From Halichoerus grypus (Eukaryota > Chordata > Mammalia > Carnivora > Phocidae): DNA of 64,000 nucleotides. Position numbers and translations under genes: made by a program. Under the pieces are notes generated by a model. It searched no databases and had not been told where the DNA came from. It saw nothing but the letters and a program-made list of their open reading frames with translations. This document shows positions 24,753 through 36,435 of the stretch, piece by piece. Position 1 is the stretch's first letter; each line of letters starts with the position of its first letter. Location of the stretch: NCBI RefSeq assembly GCF_964656455.1, contig NC_135726.1, positions 5,280,001 through 5,344,000 of the forward strand, given 5' to 3'.

Positions 24753-24888
24753 CCAAATAGTTAAAATGATACAGATGATAACTTCTCTCTCTGTCTTTTT
24801 TTCCCCCAGGCTTCATGGAAAATCCAAAAGTAACCCCAGAGGAAAACAAAACAAAACAAAACAAAAAAAACCAAGCCAAATAGTTAAA
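24753..24888 (+). mobile_element. Unclassified short retro-insertion with TSD and (AAAAC)n tail
   Basis: CCAAATAGTTAAA occurs at 24753-24765 and 24876-24888, with TGAT-type continuation on both sides. Between them is about 105 bp. It contains CTCTGTC, a T7C5AG tract and GCTTCATGG, and it ends in a (AAAAC)n-like run (24844-24870). The A-rich end against a direct repeat suggests L1-mediated insertion of a short transcript end that I cannot name. A chance repeat in AT-rich DNA is the alternative. Confidence 0.45.
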
Positions 24889-26340
24889 GGTGATTTACAG
24901 CAGGGTGGTGGTGGTGAGGTGATATCCAAATCTGAATAACATGCATGTCTAACAAATGTTTTATAGGCAATGTGCCAAGCACGGTGTCCATTTTTTTCCA
25001 TACAAATGATGACAGCGTGCACTCCATTCTCAAGATGTCCACAAGGTAACAGAGGAGCGTGACGGAATCGTGACACAGGGGAGGGGTATGTGCCATATCA
25101 AAGCACATGCGAAGTCTGGCTCTTCACAACTCAGCCACTGAGATCCCCATTTGGAAGCTCATTCTCCCCAGGTGTCCAAGTTAATTATATCTGGTGCAGA
25201 ACATGTATCTCTAGGCCCTGCCCACCACTGGGCTTCGATGAAATGACCTGCCAGAACCCCTTTCTCTACAATCAGATCTGTGAACTGGTTCTCCCCTCCT
25301 TTCTGGGATGGCATAGATCAAACAATCTCCAGTTCTACAAATTCATAGGATCCCTGTGTCTAGAGCTTAAGACCTGACTCAAACATTCCGACATCCATTT
25401 TCAGCCCTCCCCCGAATCAAATCAGACATCCCTCCTGGTTCATGCCAATCATCACCAGAATGTGGAAGTCCCTCCAATTCCCCATTAATGATGGATGTGC
25501 AAAGGTACTGGGGCAGCAGGTGACACTGAAGAAATGAGAAGCAGTTCACTGTGGCAAGGGCAGAAGCAGTATCTGGAAGGACTAGAGTAGAAGGGGAAGG
25601 AGAATTGAAGAAGGAAGCAGATGGTGAAGAGTCTATGTCCCATCCGGGCTTATCCTGAAGTTAACAAAGAAGCACTGGCGGTTTAAGCAAGAAATCATCA
25701 GATCCAGCGTGAAGCTACTGGCAGCAACACTGGAGAAGACTAGACACAGGTGTCTCAAAGCCAAAAGGGAGTGTCTCACTTGTTTAGATGACTCATAATG
25801 AGCATTACACCTGAGAAAGTGATGCTGGATGGAACCAGGGAAGACGGATTTCATAGATCAAACCAATAGGAATTGGTGATGGCTTTGAAAAATGTACATT
25901 CTAGAAGCCAAATGACACCAAAAGCAAATGGAGGTGAACGAACCATGGAGAAGTGTAGAGATGAAGAGCATCAGGCCAATGGTATGATTCAGAAGTTATG
26001 AAATCTCAGGGAGGGCAGAAGTTGGCAAAGCAGAAAATCTAAGTGAGGCCGTGATGAGCCTAAGATTAGGAATGTGGTTACAAATGCAGATGGAAGAAGT
26101 AGACAAGGAAGGAAATAATCATATACCACTTGAATGGGGAAAATAGTAATTTTTACTAATAAAACTACTGTGTCCTTTTCAAGATTTCACATAAAATTTC
26201 CCACAGGTGAATTTTTAAAACTTCCTCTTAGAAAATGTTAGTGCAAATCAGGCTCTTATTTTATCAATGATTCCAAAGCTAATGCATCTGGAGGATGAAT
26301 AAATTCCAGTCCAAATACTTAACTAAATAAAAGCCTATTG
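24889..26340. other. Unique intron with no gene
   Basis: No recognisable gene. The stretch at about 25640-26130 (a diverged GAAGCACTGG to GATGAGCC run) may be a very old interspersed repeat, but I cannot assign it. Confidence 0.4.
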
Positions 26341-26532
26341 TAGGGGCACCTGGGTGGCTCAGTCAGTTAAGTGTCTGCCTTCTGCTCAGGCCATGATCTC
26401 AGGGTCCTGGGATCGAGCCCTACATTGGGTTTCCCTGCTCAGCAGGGAGTCTGCTTCTCCCACTGTCTCTGTCCGCTGCCCGCCCCCCCAGCTCATGCTC
26501 TCTCTCTCTCTCAAATACACAAAATCTTAAAA
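26341..26532 (+). mobile_element. CAN-SINE with 15-bp TSD
   Basis: GGGGCACCTGGGTGGCTCAG opens the element. The B box GGGATCGAGCCC, a CT-rich stretch and an A-rich tail follow. Perfect duplications AAATAAAAGCCTATT lie at 26325-26339 and 26533-26547. Confidence 0.96.
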
Positions 26533-26814
26533 AAATAAAAGCCTATTCTAAAATCTCATTGTAACAATAAATAAGAACTAATTCAGATTTAGGCAAAAAA
26601 CTTCCTGGTGCTACAAGGAACACGAATTTGATTAGGCTTTTTAATAGGCTGAAAACACATTTAAACTATATTTCAAAGCTCAAGATCTAACCCTGGTTAA
26701 TGTCCCCTGTGCTGAGAAACAGTTTGAATTTACATTTCAAATGAGAAGGGCAATTATTTAGTTAACAGAAGACTCCTTGATTATTGGTTTGTAAAGACCA
26801 CAACTAACAATTCT

Positions 26815-27017
26815 TTTTTTTTTTTTTTAAGATTTTATTTATTTATTTGACAGAGAGAGACACAGTGAGAGAGGGAACACAAGCAGGGGGAGTGGGAGAG
26901 AGGAGCAGGCTTCCCGCGGAGCAGGGAGCCCGATGCAGGGCTCGATCCCAGGACCCTGGGATCATGACCTGAGCCGAAGGCAGACGCTTAATGACTGAGC
27001 CACCCAGCTGCCCCAAC
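26815..27017 (-). mobile_element. CAN-SINE, antisense, with TSD
   Basis: Poly(T) and AAGATTTTATTTATTTATTT lead into a GA-rich segment and an inverted tRNA body ending GAGCCACCCAGCTGCCCC. The flanks are ACAACTAACAATTCT (26800-26814) and ACAGCTAACAATTCT (27018-27032), one mismatch in 15. Confidence 0.96.
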
Positions 27018-27032
27018 ACAGCTAACAATTCT

Positions 27033-28700
27033 AAGTCTGGATGGGTTTCTTAGGTTTTATATTCCAAGGAGCCCGGCTCAGCTTCAGCATTTTCTCTCTT
27101 AGTACCTCTGAGCAATGTCTGAGATGTTCCTTAAATTAACAATTATCTGTCAGTGCTGAAGTGTAAAGTAAAAGATAAATCATAAATTTTAAAATCGTCT
27201 TTTCCTGCCATGGATTTTCTCCTGTGTTTGACCTTAAGTTTAATGAGACTGATACCATCTTCCCACCAAAACTTCTTGTGGTCATTGCCTACAAAGCAAA
27301 CATCTTCTAAGATGCTCCGTTAAGGGACAGTGGGGGGTTGCCCCCCTGGTCAGGTGAAGCTGCACCCTTAGAATCCACAGGTAAAGAAGCCAACTCAACT
27401 GACAGGGTGCAGAAAAGAGCTAACACAGCACGCCCAAGTCAGCCTGCTTCCAAGGCTGCCTCTTGCCCGGCATCTGGAACTTGGATTTTGGGAGGGTTCT
27501 CACTGTTCCCTAACTGATATAAGGGACTCTCTGTGCCTAACCTGTTTGTGCAAAAATACATGGTTTATGCTGGATACGTGCTTTCCTTCTGGAAGTCTGG
27601 AATCTTGCCACGTGCCAGGCAGAGGATGTCTACTATGACCAGTCCTCAATAACAACCCTGGCACTTCATCTCCAGTGAGCCTCCCCAGCAGGTGTTCCTG
27701 AGCTGACACAAGTCATTGCTGGGGGAATTAAGCCCGTCCTGCACGGTGACTCCATTAGGAAAGGGACCCCTGCAGCTTACACCTGGTTTCCTCTGAACTT
27801 TGCTCCATGCACCTTTTCCCTATGTGGATCTTGCTTGGTCTCCTTTCGCTGTGATAATTCGTAGCCGTGGAAATGACCACATGTTTAGTCCGTAAGTTCT
27901 AGAGAACTACCACAACTGGGGGTGGCCTGGGGGACTCCTGACACACAGCATCCATCAACATTTGTCCAGAAACAGTGTTCTGAGTAACATAGGGAAACAC
28001 TGCTCGGTAGGCCAGATGGATCAAGAGAACGCACGTCAGACAGAGCGCAGTTCCTGGCAGGTAAGACAGCAGAGGGCTCTATAAAATTGTTCCTCTGACA
28101 CTGTTATTAATAATAGTATAATTCTGGGGAAATTAGGAATTCCTGACGCCACACCTTTGAATATCAGCCACGTGCTGGGCGTACCGCTCCACACACCGTA
28201 ACCAGCCGCTAGCTGTTTGGGGAATGAATTATTGGGCCTTTATTTACAAGGAGCTGTGCCAACACGGTGAAGGCCATCGGGAGCGTGCTGTCTCAGCCCT
28301 CTCGGAGCTCACAAATCTAAAACACACACTATCAGTAAAGACAGAGCTGGAGACGGAAATACAGAGAAGTCGGCAATAAAAAACAAATGGATGCAGAAAG
28401 CAAGTGGTCAGTGCACCTTCCCCAGGCAGAAAGCCTGGCACTTGCGTCCGTTTCTAATTTCCGACGCAGAAGTGCAGCCGGATGTCAGAATTCTCCCTCT
28501 GTGTTGATGTGGCCTGGGGGGCCCCGTGAAGGCCTTCTCCGCAGTCGGTAAAGACCATGTGCAAAGGCTTGTCAGCTAATGCGGAGGACATGCTGCAAAC
28601 GGCGGTGATACACTTCCAAAAAAAAAAAATCTAATCTAAGCCAGCTGGGATAAAGTGTTGGCTCGATAGATTTCTTACTCCAGTAAAACTAGAGGCTGAG
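27033..28700. other. Unique intron with no gene
   Basis: No exon is recognised. A possible eroded antisense MIR lies near 28140-28225 (CACGTGCTGGGCGTACCGC). Confidence 0.45.
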
Positions 28701-28915
28701 ATCTCAAATCCAGACTCCATGTAAGTACGATGGCCTTACATTCCAGCTTGCCAGCACGAGGCTGGACCGATGACTAACCACGTCCTCCTCTCTGTGCCTC
28801 AGTTCCCTCAACGGCCAAGGAGGGCAGTAACACAGCCCCTGCCTCACTGGGTTCCATAAAGGGCAGCGGAGGCTGTCTGCATGGTATCTGGCACACGGTA
28901 CGTGCTGGAAAACAT
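28700..28915 (+). repeat. MIR SINE
   Basis: CAAATCCAGACTCCATGTAA is followed by CTCTCTGTGCCTCAGTTCCC, a CTCACTGGGTTCCATAAAGG block and GGTATCTGGCACACGGTACG. This is the sense MIR order, nearly complete. Confidence 0.75.
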
Positions 28916-29074
28916 GAGCTGCTTGGAGGGCACTTCCATCTGAGCCAGGGAAGATGAGAAACCAGCTGAACGAGGACAGCTGCATGAGTGGCGTGGACGT
29001 CTGTTTCCCAAGAAAGATGTTGTCGGTTGGTTGTGCTTTTCTTTTCTGTCAGTCTGGAGGCAGCCTCAGGCCTC

Positions 29075-29425
29075 TGTTATGGGCTGAAGCGTGTCCCCCT
29101 GAATTTCATATGTTGAAGCTTTCACTCCCAACACGAATGTACTTGGAGACTTTAGAGGGGTCATTAAGGTTAAATGAGGCCATAAGGCGTGGGGGCCCTA
29201 ATCCCCTATGGCCAGCATCCCTATCAGAGGAGGAAGAGACACCACGGTGCACACACAGAGGAGAGGCCGTGTGAGGTCACAGCAAAAACCCAGAGGTCTG
29301 GGGAGAAACCAGCTCTCTGATACCTGGTCTTGGACTTCCGGCCTCCAGGATGGTGGGAATAAATTTCTGTGGTTTAAGTGCCAGTCTGTGGCATTTTGCT
29401 GTGGCGGCCGAAGCTGACTAATACA
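29075..29425 (+). mobile_element. Solo LTR, ERVL-MaLR (MLT1 type)
   Basis: The sequence begins TGTTATGGGCTGAAGCGTGT and ends AAGCTGACTAATACA. A CCCTAATCCCCTATGG block, a GGCCGTGTGAGGTCACAGC block and TCTGGCTTCC-type GACTTCCGGCCTCCAG and GGTGGGAATAAATTTCTG (polyadenylation region) lie in order. The TG...CA ends and about 350 bp length fit a near-complete MLT1/MST-type LTR. There is no internal viral coding sequence, so it is an old solo LTR. Confidence 0.85.
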
Positions 29426-29939
29426 ATCTCCAAGAAGACAATCCCCTAAAACAGCTTCTGGGGATTCTCGCAGGTGCTGCTACTGTCCCTGGAGCCAAGA
29501 CTTCTGCCTGTTCCCTGGGTACCCTCCCTCACTGATCGAATGCTCTGAAGGCACCTGGATCTTGTGGCTGCCACTGTCGTCGGTGGGTTCACTCTGCCGG
29601 GACTTCTCACCTCCCTGTAAGCCCAGCCCATCCTGACTGGGTCATTCACTTCCTCCAGACACGTCTGGTTTAGAAAAACTTGGTTTGAGTTTACATTGGC
29701 TGCAATTCAGAAAATGTTGGAGGAAACCCTTTACCACCAGAAGATGACCAACCTGTCTGTCTAATGGCGTCTCCATATGGCACGGGCTTCCTCTGGGCAC
29801 CTGCTCCTCCCAGTCACCCCACCTTCGTACACGGCGATCTGTCCTGCCTTTTGACTCAGGGCAAACATCTCCCAATCATTCTCAATGCCTCTTTTTCTCA
29901 CATCCTACCTTAAATCCAGCAGCAAATTCTGTTGTCTCT

Positions 29940-30785
29940 TTCTTCTAGACTCATCTCCCATCCAACCCCTTCTAATCCCCTCCACCTTGAGTGCTTTGAC
30001 CCGAGCTCTACCCTCTCTCAGCTGCTTGCTGCCACTGCGTCCTGTCTGGCTTTCTGTGTCCACTACAGCCCCCTTCAGTCTATTTCCCGCAGCCTGCCAG
30101 AATTCCTGGTGAAAGACCTGTGACGTTGCATCCTGCCTCAGCTCAAAACCTTCAGTGTTTCCCATTTCACTCAGAGGTCAAAGTCCACACAAAGGCCTGC
30201 AAGACGCTACATGATCTCCTTCCTCCCGCTCCTATCTTCCTTAAACATACTGACCTCACTTCTACCCCAGGGCCTTTGCATGTGCTTTCAGGGCTGTTGA
30301 AAGGGGTCCAGGCCCTGGGGAAAGAATTGGGGCCACTCCAGCAAAGGTAGAGCTGCTAAAAATCTTTCCCTAGGATTTTCCCTGAGCTCCTTCCCACACT
30401 GTCGGACCCTGTCTTTTGTAATATTCTCTGCCCCAGTCGGGCTGGCTGCTCACCTGTGTGGCTCTCTTGCCATGCAGATTCCTGCAGAGCTCACATCCTT
30501 CTCTTTCATCAGGCCTCTCCTTAAATATCTCCTCTTTGCAAAGGCCAGCCCGGACCATCACATATAAAATAGGATGTCATTCACTCCTTGCTTTTTCCAT
30601 CCTCCTCGCCCAGTTTAATTTTACTCAGGGGCATTTATCATCACCTGCCTGCTCTCCTGCTCTAAGTTTCCTGAAAGCAGGAACTCTGGGTCATTGCTTA
30701 GTGCCCCGAACAGTATCTGACAGGTCACGGGAGTTGAATAGTCATCTGCTGAATTAATGAGTGTATGAATGAATGAGTGAGTCGG
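29940..30785 (+). mobile_element. Long LINE-2 (L2) 3' fragment
   Basis: CAGCTCAAAACCTTCAGTGT, AGGTCAAAGTCCACACAAAG, GGGCCTTTGCATGTGCTTTC and CTTTCATCAGGCCTCTCC lie in L2 order. CTGAAAGCAGGAACTCTGGG and a GAGTGTATGAATGAATGAGT end complete it. At over 800 bp it is the longest L2 piece here. It accounts for the clustered short open frames. Confidence 0.85.
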
Positions 30786-31300
30786 GGTGGGGGGGAAGAT
30801 AAGCACCCTTCAGAGTAAGCAAACAGAGTCACAGGAAGTAGACTGGCTATAATGATGCCATACCTTTCTGTCTTCTTGACATGCCGGGGACCCCAGAACC
30901 TCTGAGAGAGGTTTGTAGTTAAATGGAGCTATGCGGAGCCGGCCAGCATGATGCCCCCAGCTCAATGGGTAACAAAAGATGACCGTCCTGGGGTCATGGA
31001 GTTGTGAATCTTACCATGGCAAATGGATGTTTTTTCAGATTAAAAGATATTAATTGCCTTTCTGTAGACAATCTGTGCTGAGAAAGGGCCTTCCCCTCTT
31101 CCCTCACGTACTGGTGGCAAAGCATCCGGGCAGTAAAGCACTAACTTCATTTCCTCCTGCCATTCATCTTTTTTATTTCCAACTTGAGGAGCTAACCCAG
31201 CTGCTCTCCCTCTGTGGTGATAACTTATAACGGAACTACTGCTGATCTCTCACGTTAATGAAACCTCATTCTGTTTCTCTTAAGAATGACATGGGCAGGG

Positions 31301-31482
31301 CGCCTGGGTGGCTCAGTTGGTTAAGCGACTGCCTTCGGCTCAGCTCATGATCCTGGAGTCCCGGGATCGAGTCCCGCATCGGGCTCCCTGCTTGGCAGGG
31401 AGTCTGCTTCTCCCTCTGACCCTCCCCCCTCTCCTGTACTCTCTCTCTCTCAAATAAATAAAATCTTTAAAAAAAAAAAACA
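31301..31482 (+). mobile_element. CAN-SINE with perfect 19-bp TSD
   Basis: CGCCTGGGTGGCTCAG follows the left flank. The body has intact A box (TGGCTCAGTTGGTTAAGCG) and B box (GGGATCGAGTCCCGC), a CT-rich region and AAATAAATAAAATCTTT plus A13. The 19-bp duplications at 31282-31300 and 31483-31501 (AAGAATGACATGGGCAGGG) are identical, so insertion is probably fairly recent. Confidence 0.98.
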
Positions 31483-31501
31483 AAGAATGACATGGGCAGG
31501 G

Positions 31502-32240
31502 CTGTTAAACAGCCAGTGTGACAGATGGACAGTGTATTTAGAGTGGGAAGTGAAGCATTAGCCCCCAGACCAGCACTGATTCTTGGCTTCTTAAGCTTTC
31601 CTTGAGCATGTAACCGGGATACTTTCAATAGCACACACAGGACATTTTGCAGTGGCTGATGCATCTCTCAGATCTGAATAAGAGACTCACTCCAGACCCC
31701 AACTCTTTAGCCCACAGGTGAGGATGACAGGACACCTGCATTCTTTACAACTAAAGTCAGAACAAAAGAAGGCGTCTTGCCTCTATCTATGTCAGACCTA
31801 GTTCTCTAGGATTTGGAGACAGCTTTATGTAGAAGGAAGAAGAAAGAAGTCAAAATGGGATATTCACGATCTTAAAACACAAGTCAAGATTGGTTGAACA
31901 AATAGCATGTCTGAAAGATTTGACTCAATCAGAACTTTCAGGGGGTTCGGATGACAGAGACTAGGGTCTTCTCTGCTAGTCCAGCCCAGAACCTACCTGG
32001 AACCAACCTATGCAAGAAGCAAAGACCACTGTGGAGATAGAAGCCCGCTCACACACTCACGAGTTTTCCCTAGGATTTCAACTGCTACTAATCCCATCTC
32101 AACAAATAGAGCAGCTCACCTAACGGACCAGTGTAAGGGGAAAAACAAGACCCATTTCTCAGTCCCCATCTCATTCTCTTGATAGAAATGAACTTGGCAA
32201 CCAAGCATTCAAGGGGAAGGAACACAGTACAACAGCAAGC
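31502..32240. other. Unique intron with no gene
   Basis: I see no repeat family, RNA or exon. Confidence 0.5.
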
Positions 32241-32244
32241 CAAT

Positions 32245-32400
32245 GGACCTTCAGAACACCTGGGAATAAATTCCCACTCATTTACCTTCTGGTTGGTTAT
32301 ATGACCCCGAGCATAGTTACATCACCTCTCTGAGCCTCATTTCTTCAAAGCACTGCGGTGTAAAGCCTGGATGAGTTACCAAAATCAAAAGGCACAAATA
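32245..32400 (+). repeat. MIR SINE
   Basis: GGTTGGTTATATGACCCCGA, GCATAGTTACATCACCTCTC and TGAGCCTCATTTCTTCAAAG are the sense MIR core. It lies head-to-head with the antisense MIR that follows. Confidence 0.75.
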
Positions 32401-32419
32401 GTGTTTAGCAAAGCATTCA

Positions 32420-32600
32420 TTAGATGCTCAGTTCTGTGCACTCAACATACAATATCTCCTTTCATCTTGACAAAAGCTCTAGGAAGTAGGTCCTATCATT
32501 TCTCACTTTCACAGAGGAGGAAACTAAGGCCCACCGATTAAGCAGCTTGCCCTGAAGGACATAGCTAGTAAGAGGTAAGGCTAACACGAACACAGACTTG
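32420..32600 (-). repeat. MIR SINE, antisense
   Basis: TCAGTTCTGTGCACTCAACA, GCTCTAGGAAGTAGGTCCTA, CACAGAGGAGGAAACTAAGG and CAGCTTGCCCTGAAGGACAT follow antisense MIR order through AGCTAGTAAG. Confidence 0.8.
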
Positions 32601-32639
32601 CGTGATGTTAAAGGTGGCTTTTTCACTCATGATGTCCTG

Positions 32640-32820
32640 GATCTGCAGTCGCCTACGTAGTAGCCACCAGCCACGTGACTATTTAAATTAAAATGAACTA
32701 AGATTAAATAGAGTGAAAAATTCAGTTTCGTAATTACAGCCATAGTTGCAGAGCTCAGGAGCCACCACATTGGACTCCCCGACATTGGACAGCAAGATAC
32801 AGAAATTGCCATGCTGCACA
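32640..32820 (+). mobile_element. MER58A-like hAT-Charlie fragment
   Basis: GTAGCCACCAGCCACGTGAC and TATTTAAATTAAAATGAACT lead to GAAAAATTCAGTTTCGTAAT. CCGACATTGGACAGCAAGAT and ACAGAAATTGCCATG complete the MER58-type MITE. Diverged. Confidence 0.7.
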
Positions 32821-33454
32821 GATTTCCGCTGGACCACACTTGTCCAGTCCTTCCCTGTCACACAGGGCACCTGGCTTTAGGCAGGCACTGATGCGTGTGA
32901 AGCTTGACAACATCGGAACAGACACCGGCTTCACCAGGCCACGTCACAGGGGCTCATCCAGGCTGTGGGGAAGCTGAAGGGGATGCAATTTGGGGGTCCA
33001 CTTTAAGGAGAAGAACGCAAAGTCACAACACAACCCTGGGAAGAGGGCTTCAGAAGGGGGCCCTAAAAGTTCAGCTTCATTAGTGTCATGGTCCCCTGCT
33101 TCCCTCTCGGGAGTAAAGACATTCGCGTGGCCCACCAAGCTGTGGTCATGAACACACTACCACGGTGTGTGTTCCCGTCAGCTCTCTGCTGAGGTGGGCA
33201 GACCCTGCCCTTTCACCCTCTCTCGATGGCCAGTCTTGTATACTGAACCTCTCTTTGGGCTACATTTTCCTCATATTGTCTGGTACAGATGAGTTGTCCA
33301 TGCTGCTTTGGAGAACACGGCAGGACAGCCCCCTGATCTTCTTCATCCCCCTCGGCCCTGCCCACCTGTCTCTTCACCCCCTCAACCCCCACCCCTTCCT
33401 CACACCTGGGTTTCCTGCCCTGTCATTCCCTCCTCTCTCACCATTTTTATTTCC

Positions 33455-33825
33455 CATGATTTAAAGAACATGGAGGAGAATTCACCAAATATACAATTTT
33501 AAAGTGAATAAGTGAATGGCATTTAGTGAATTCACAATGTTGCACCACCATTACCACTGTCTAGTTCCAAAGCATTTTCATCATCCCCGAAGGAAACCCC
33601 ATACCCATTGTTCCCTAGTAGTCTGCTTTCTGTTTCTGGGGAGCTGCCTACCAGACACATTTCATTTGGGTGGAAGCATACAACACGTGATCTTTTGTGT
33701 CTGACTTCTTTCCCTTGGCATCATGTTTTCAAGGATCCTCCACATTGTACCTCATTCCTTTGTATGGCTGAGCAATATCCCACTGTGTGCACAGACCACA
33801 TTTTTCAGCTCACAGACTCACCTCT
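33455..33825 (-). mobile_element. LINE-1 3' region, antisense (L1M class)
   Basis: Recognisable in order: TTCACAATGTTGCACCACCA, GAAGGAAACCCCATACCCAT, CAGACACATTTCATTTGGG, TTTTGTGTCTGACTTCTTTC, and CATTCCTTTGTATGGCTGAG with CAATATCCCACTGTGTG. This is the complement of the 3' end of an old L1 reverse transcriptase region. It is riddled with substitutions and is no longer coding. Confidence 0.8.
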
Positions 33826-34210
33826 TGGCTGACTGAAACAAGAGGAGGTGAGAGGAGCCTGGTTTCCACTACATTAATGGAGAAAGAAGGCCCCAGTGTC
33901 TCCAGAATCATTTTTCTAGAATGGCGGGCCATATAGCATCCCAGGAAAGTGTGTTGGCACTACTAAGCATCTCCAAGCCGACTGCTCCTTTCTGATCTCA
34001 TTAATTAAATACTTTTTCTCACCAACATTATCCACAGTGTGATTTTTTTATAATGGTTAATAGTTCTTATAGGAGAACACTGTTGAAAGTTTGGGTTTTT
34101 TAAATATGCGGAATATGAGGGTTTAAACAGGCTTCTCAAGTGCAGGTCTCTAAAATATCTTTACTGTGTTAAATGTGCACTGTGAATTTTAAAGAAGCAA
34201 TTATAATTTT

Positions 34211-34277
34211 CAATGTTTCCCAAACTTTCAATGTTTCCCAAATATTCCCAAGGGAGTGTGTGTGTTGTGTATATATT

Positions 34278-34329
<52 letters not shown>

Positions 34330-34333
34330 TGTG
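34211..34333 (+). repeat. 18-bp tandem duplication and (GT)n microsatellite
   Basis: CAATGTTTCCCAAACTTT (34211-34228) is followed at once by a near copy from 34229. Downstream, 34281-34333 is (GT)n with one TTT interruption and a GCGCGTG end. It produces GT-encoded low-complexity frames on both strands. Confidence 0.9.
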
Positions 34334-35198
34334 CTCGGATGGGCATCTCTCAGTTCTTATATTTTCTCAGAAAAAGCTATGCTGTGTTAATATCTGAATC
34401 CTTTTCAGGTCCACATAACTGGGGGGGCTGGAGTCCAGACACATTAGAGATTGAGTGCTTCTGCCAGGCTTAAAATAGGTACATTTGGAATTGCAAGTTA
34501 AATATCTTAAATGCATTTAAATGCAAATCATTCCTGAATTAATCATATAAGCGATATAAAGTGTCATGAGTTTGAATTGCAGTCAAATGGTAACAACCCA
34601 TAACTTATAATATCCATTTGGAAAATATTTTAATCCTTCAGCACTTCATAGCACACAAGTTTGAGGATCTCAAAGGCAGAGAGCTATAAAAAAAGGAAAA
34701 AAGTATCTTTGAGAAGTGCACATTCCAGCATGTAACCTCAATATATGTATTAACACTTAAAATATAATCTGCTTAAGTGTTCCGTATAGTTGGAAATTGT
34801 GTTTCTGAATAATATCTACATAATTTTCAATAAAAGTAAACTTGCAGTAAATTATCGAGATCTTAAGGTACCAGAGACAAATGGCCTTTGCTGGAATTAG
34901 TTTTCCCTCAGGAGTAAGGAAATGGAAAAAAAAATTAAAAACACCACGAAGAATAAAAAATGCACACTGGCGAGCTCCGCTAGAACATTACTGGGTGCTT
35001 CTCAGAATTAAGCGTGGAGGAGTTCGGGCCAGGTGGAGCCGCGACGAGCCAGGGGGCCAGCTCACCTGCAGTCTGGTTGCTGAGAACCTGGCCTGGTTAG
35101 ATGGTAGGCTCACCGCCTGAGCACACACGCTGTCACTTGCGAAGCTCACTGCGAAGCTCACGGCGACCCTACCGGGCAGGTTTTATTCTCATTTTATC
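34334..35198. other. Unique AT-rich intron
   Basis: No gene or repeat family. An open frame beginning at 34881 is lysine/arginine-rich because of A-rich DNA, with no family resemblance. Confidence 0.5.
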
Positions 35199-35418
35199 CC
35201 GGGGCTTCTCAGCAGGGGAACGGTTGGCTTTTGGAGCTGGATCATTCTTTGTGGTGGGGGCTGTGCTAGGGATTGTAGGAGGCCTAGTGGCATTCCTGGT
35301 CTCTACCCTCCACATGCCAGTAGCATCCCTCTCCCAGTTGTGGCAACCAGAAATGTCTCCCGACTTTGCCACCTGTGCCCTGTGGGCCAGCGTCATTCCG
35401 AGTCTAGAACCACTGGCT
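35199..35418 (-). mobile_element. MER20 (hAT-Charlie MITE), full length
   Basis: It runs from CCGGGGCTTCTCAGCAGGGG through CTGGATCATTCTTTGTGGTG, GTGGCATTCCTGGTCTCTAC, CACATGCCAGTAGCATCC and CAGTTGTGGCAACCAGAAAT. It ends near TCTAGAACCACTGGC. A hydrophobic-looking frame across it is translated MITE, not a membrane protein. Confidence 0.9.
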
Positions 35419-35499
35419 TACAGTGAGCGAACCAAGCACTCAGTACTTGCATGAAGTGTGGCAGAGTCAGTGTGTGCCCAGTGCTCCGGAGGGGAGGAA

Positions 35500-35609
35500 G
35501 TGGGTTTGTCCTTTGGCTCCTTCACCTACCGGCTATGTGACCTGCTTCCTGACGTTTCCCTAAGCCTCAGTTTCTCCAAATGAAAAAAGGCAAAAAAAAA
35601 AAAAAAAAA
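35500..35609 (+). repeat. MIR SINE with A18 run
   Basis: GGCTATGTGACCTGCTTCCT and CTAAGCCTCAGTTTCTCC are sense MIR core. The element then breaks into A-rich DNA with a pure A18 run at 35592-35609. Confidence 0.7.
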
Positions 35610-36364
35610 GAGTATCTTCAAGCTTCTTGGGAGTAGATGCTCCTGAGGGGGGCAATGAATGTGTTCCATTCATTCTGAAATGCCTTGTGCCTAGAACAGT
35701 GTTTCTGGCGTGCTAGGGGGCTCTTGGAAGAGATTGCCTAGGAAGTGCATCGAGTTCAAGCCTGATAACAGGCCCTGCACAGCCAAGATGGGCTGTTGCT
35801 ATTTTGTTTAAGTCGCCCTGGGGCAGGAATCTGGAGCTGCCTGGGTCCAATGGTGAAGACTAGCTTAGGGTCAGAATCAGGTTGCTGGTACCCGCCTACT
35901 GAGGCTGAGTAATCAGTACTCCATCCACGGGTTAAGAGGGCTTCAGAGCAGGTCACTCTTTGGGGCCCACCTTGTGCTAAGTGATGGATCCAAAGCAGCT
36001 CTGGAATGAAACGAAAATCAACCATTCCCCGACTCTCATTTGCTCTGAAGAAAATGATCCTCGTAAAACACCACAATGAAACGCTAAACACTTCAACATA
36101 AACACACTTCTCTTCAAGAAGAGTAACGAGGATAGTGTGAAAGGCCTGGACGTTTGAGCTCTGGTAGGAAGACCCATCAGCAAGCAACAAGCTGCCTCCA
36201 ACCTTTAAGAGACAGAATCCCAGGGCTGCCACAGAGGGTCAGCTGGGCGTTTCCTCCCTCTAGTTCTCTCTGTCTGAAGCCACACTGCCGGCTGTGCCAT
36301 CCGTCCCCAGATTCGGGGAGTGACCACGGCTGGGGCTGAGCCTAAGATCATCCATCACTTACCA

Positions 36365-36435
36365 GCTGTGTGACCATGCATAAATTCCTAACCTGCTCTG
36401 TGCTTCTACTTCATCTATAAAAGGGGGTATGGTGA
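36365..36435 (+). repeat. MIR fragment
   Basis: CAGCTGTGTGACCATGCATA, GCTCTGTGCTTCTACTTCAT and CTATAAAAGGGGGTATGGTG match the sense MIR core. It abuts an LTR on the right. Confidence 0.7.

Noticed and set aside
29940..30785. Several 60-99 codon frames
   Set aside because: They fall inside a long L2 fragment and have no L2 protein signature, being in the 3' untranslated region.
34161..34473. Cys/Val-rich and Thr/His-rich frames
   Set aside because: They are translations of a (GT)n microsatellite on both strands.
35101..35454. Frame with a hydrophobic stretch that looks like a membrane segment
   Set aside because: Most of the peptide is translated MER20 MITE sequence, so the 'segment' is not a real protein domain.
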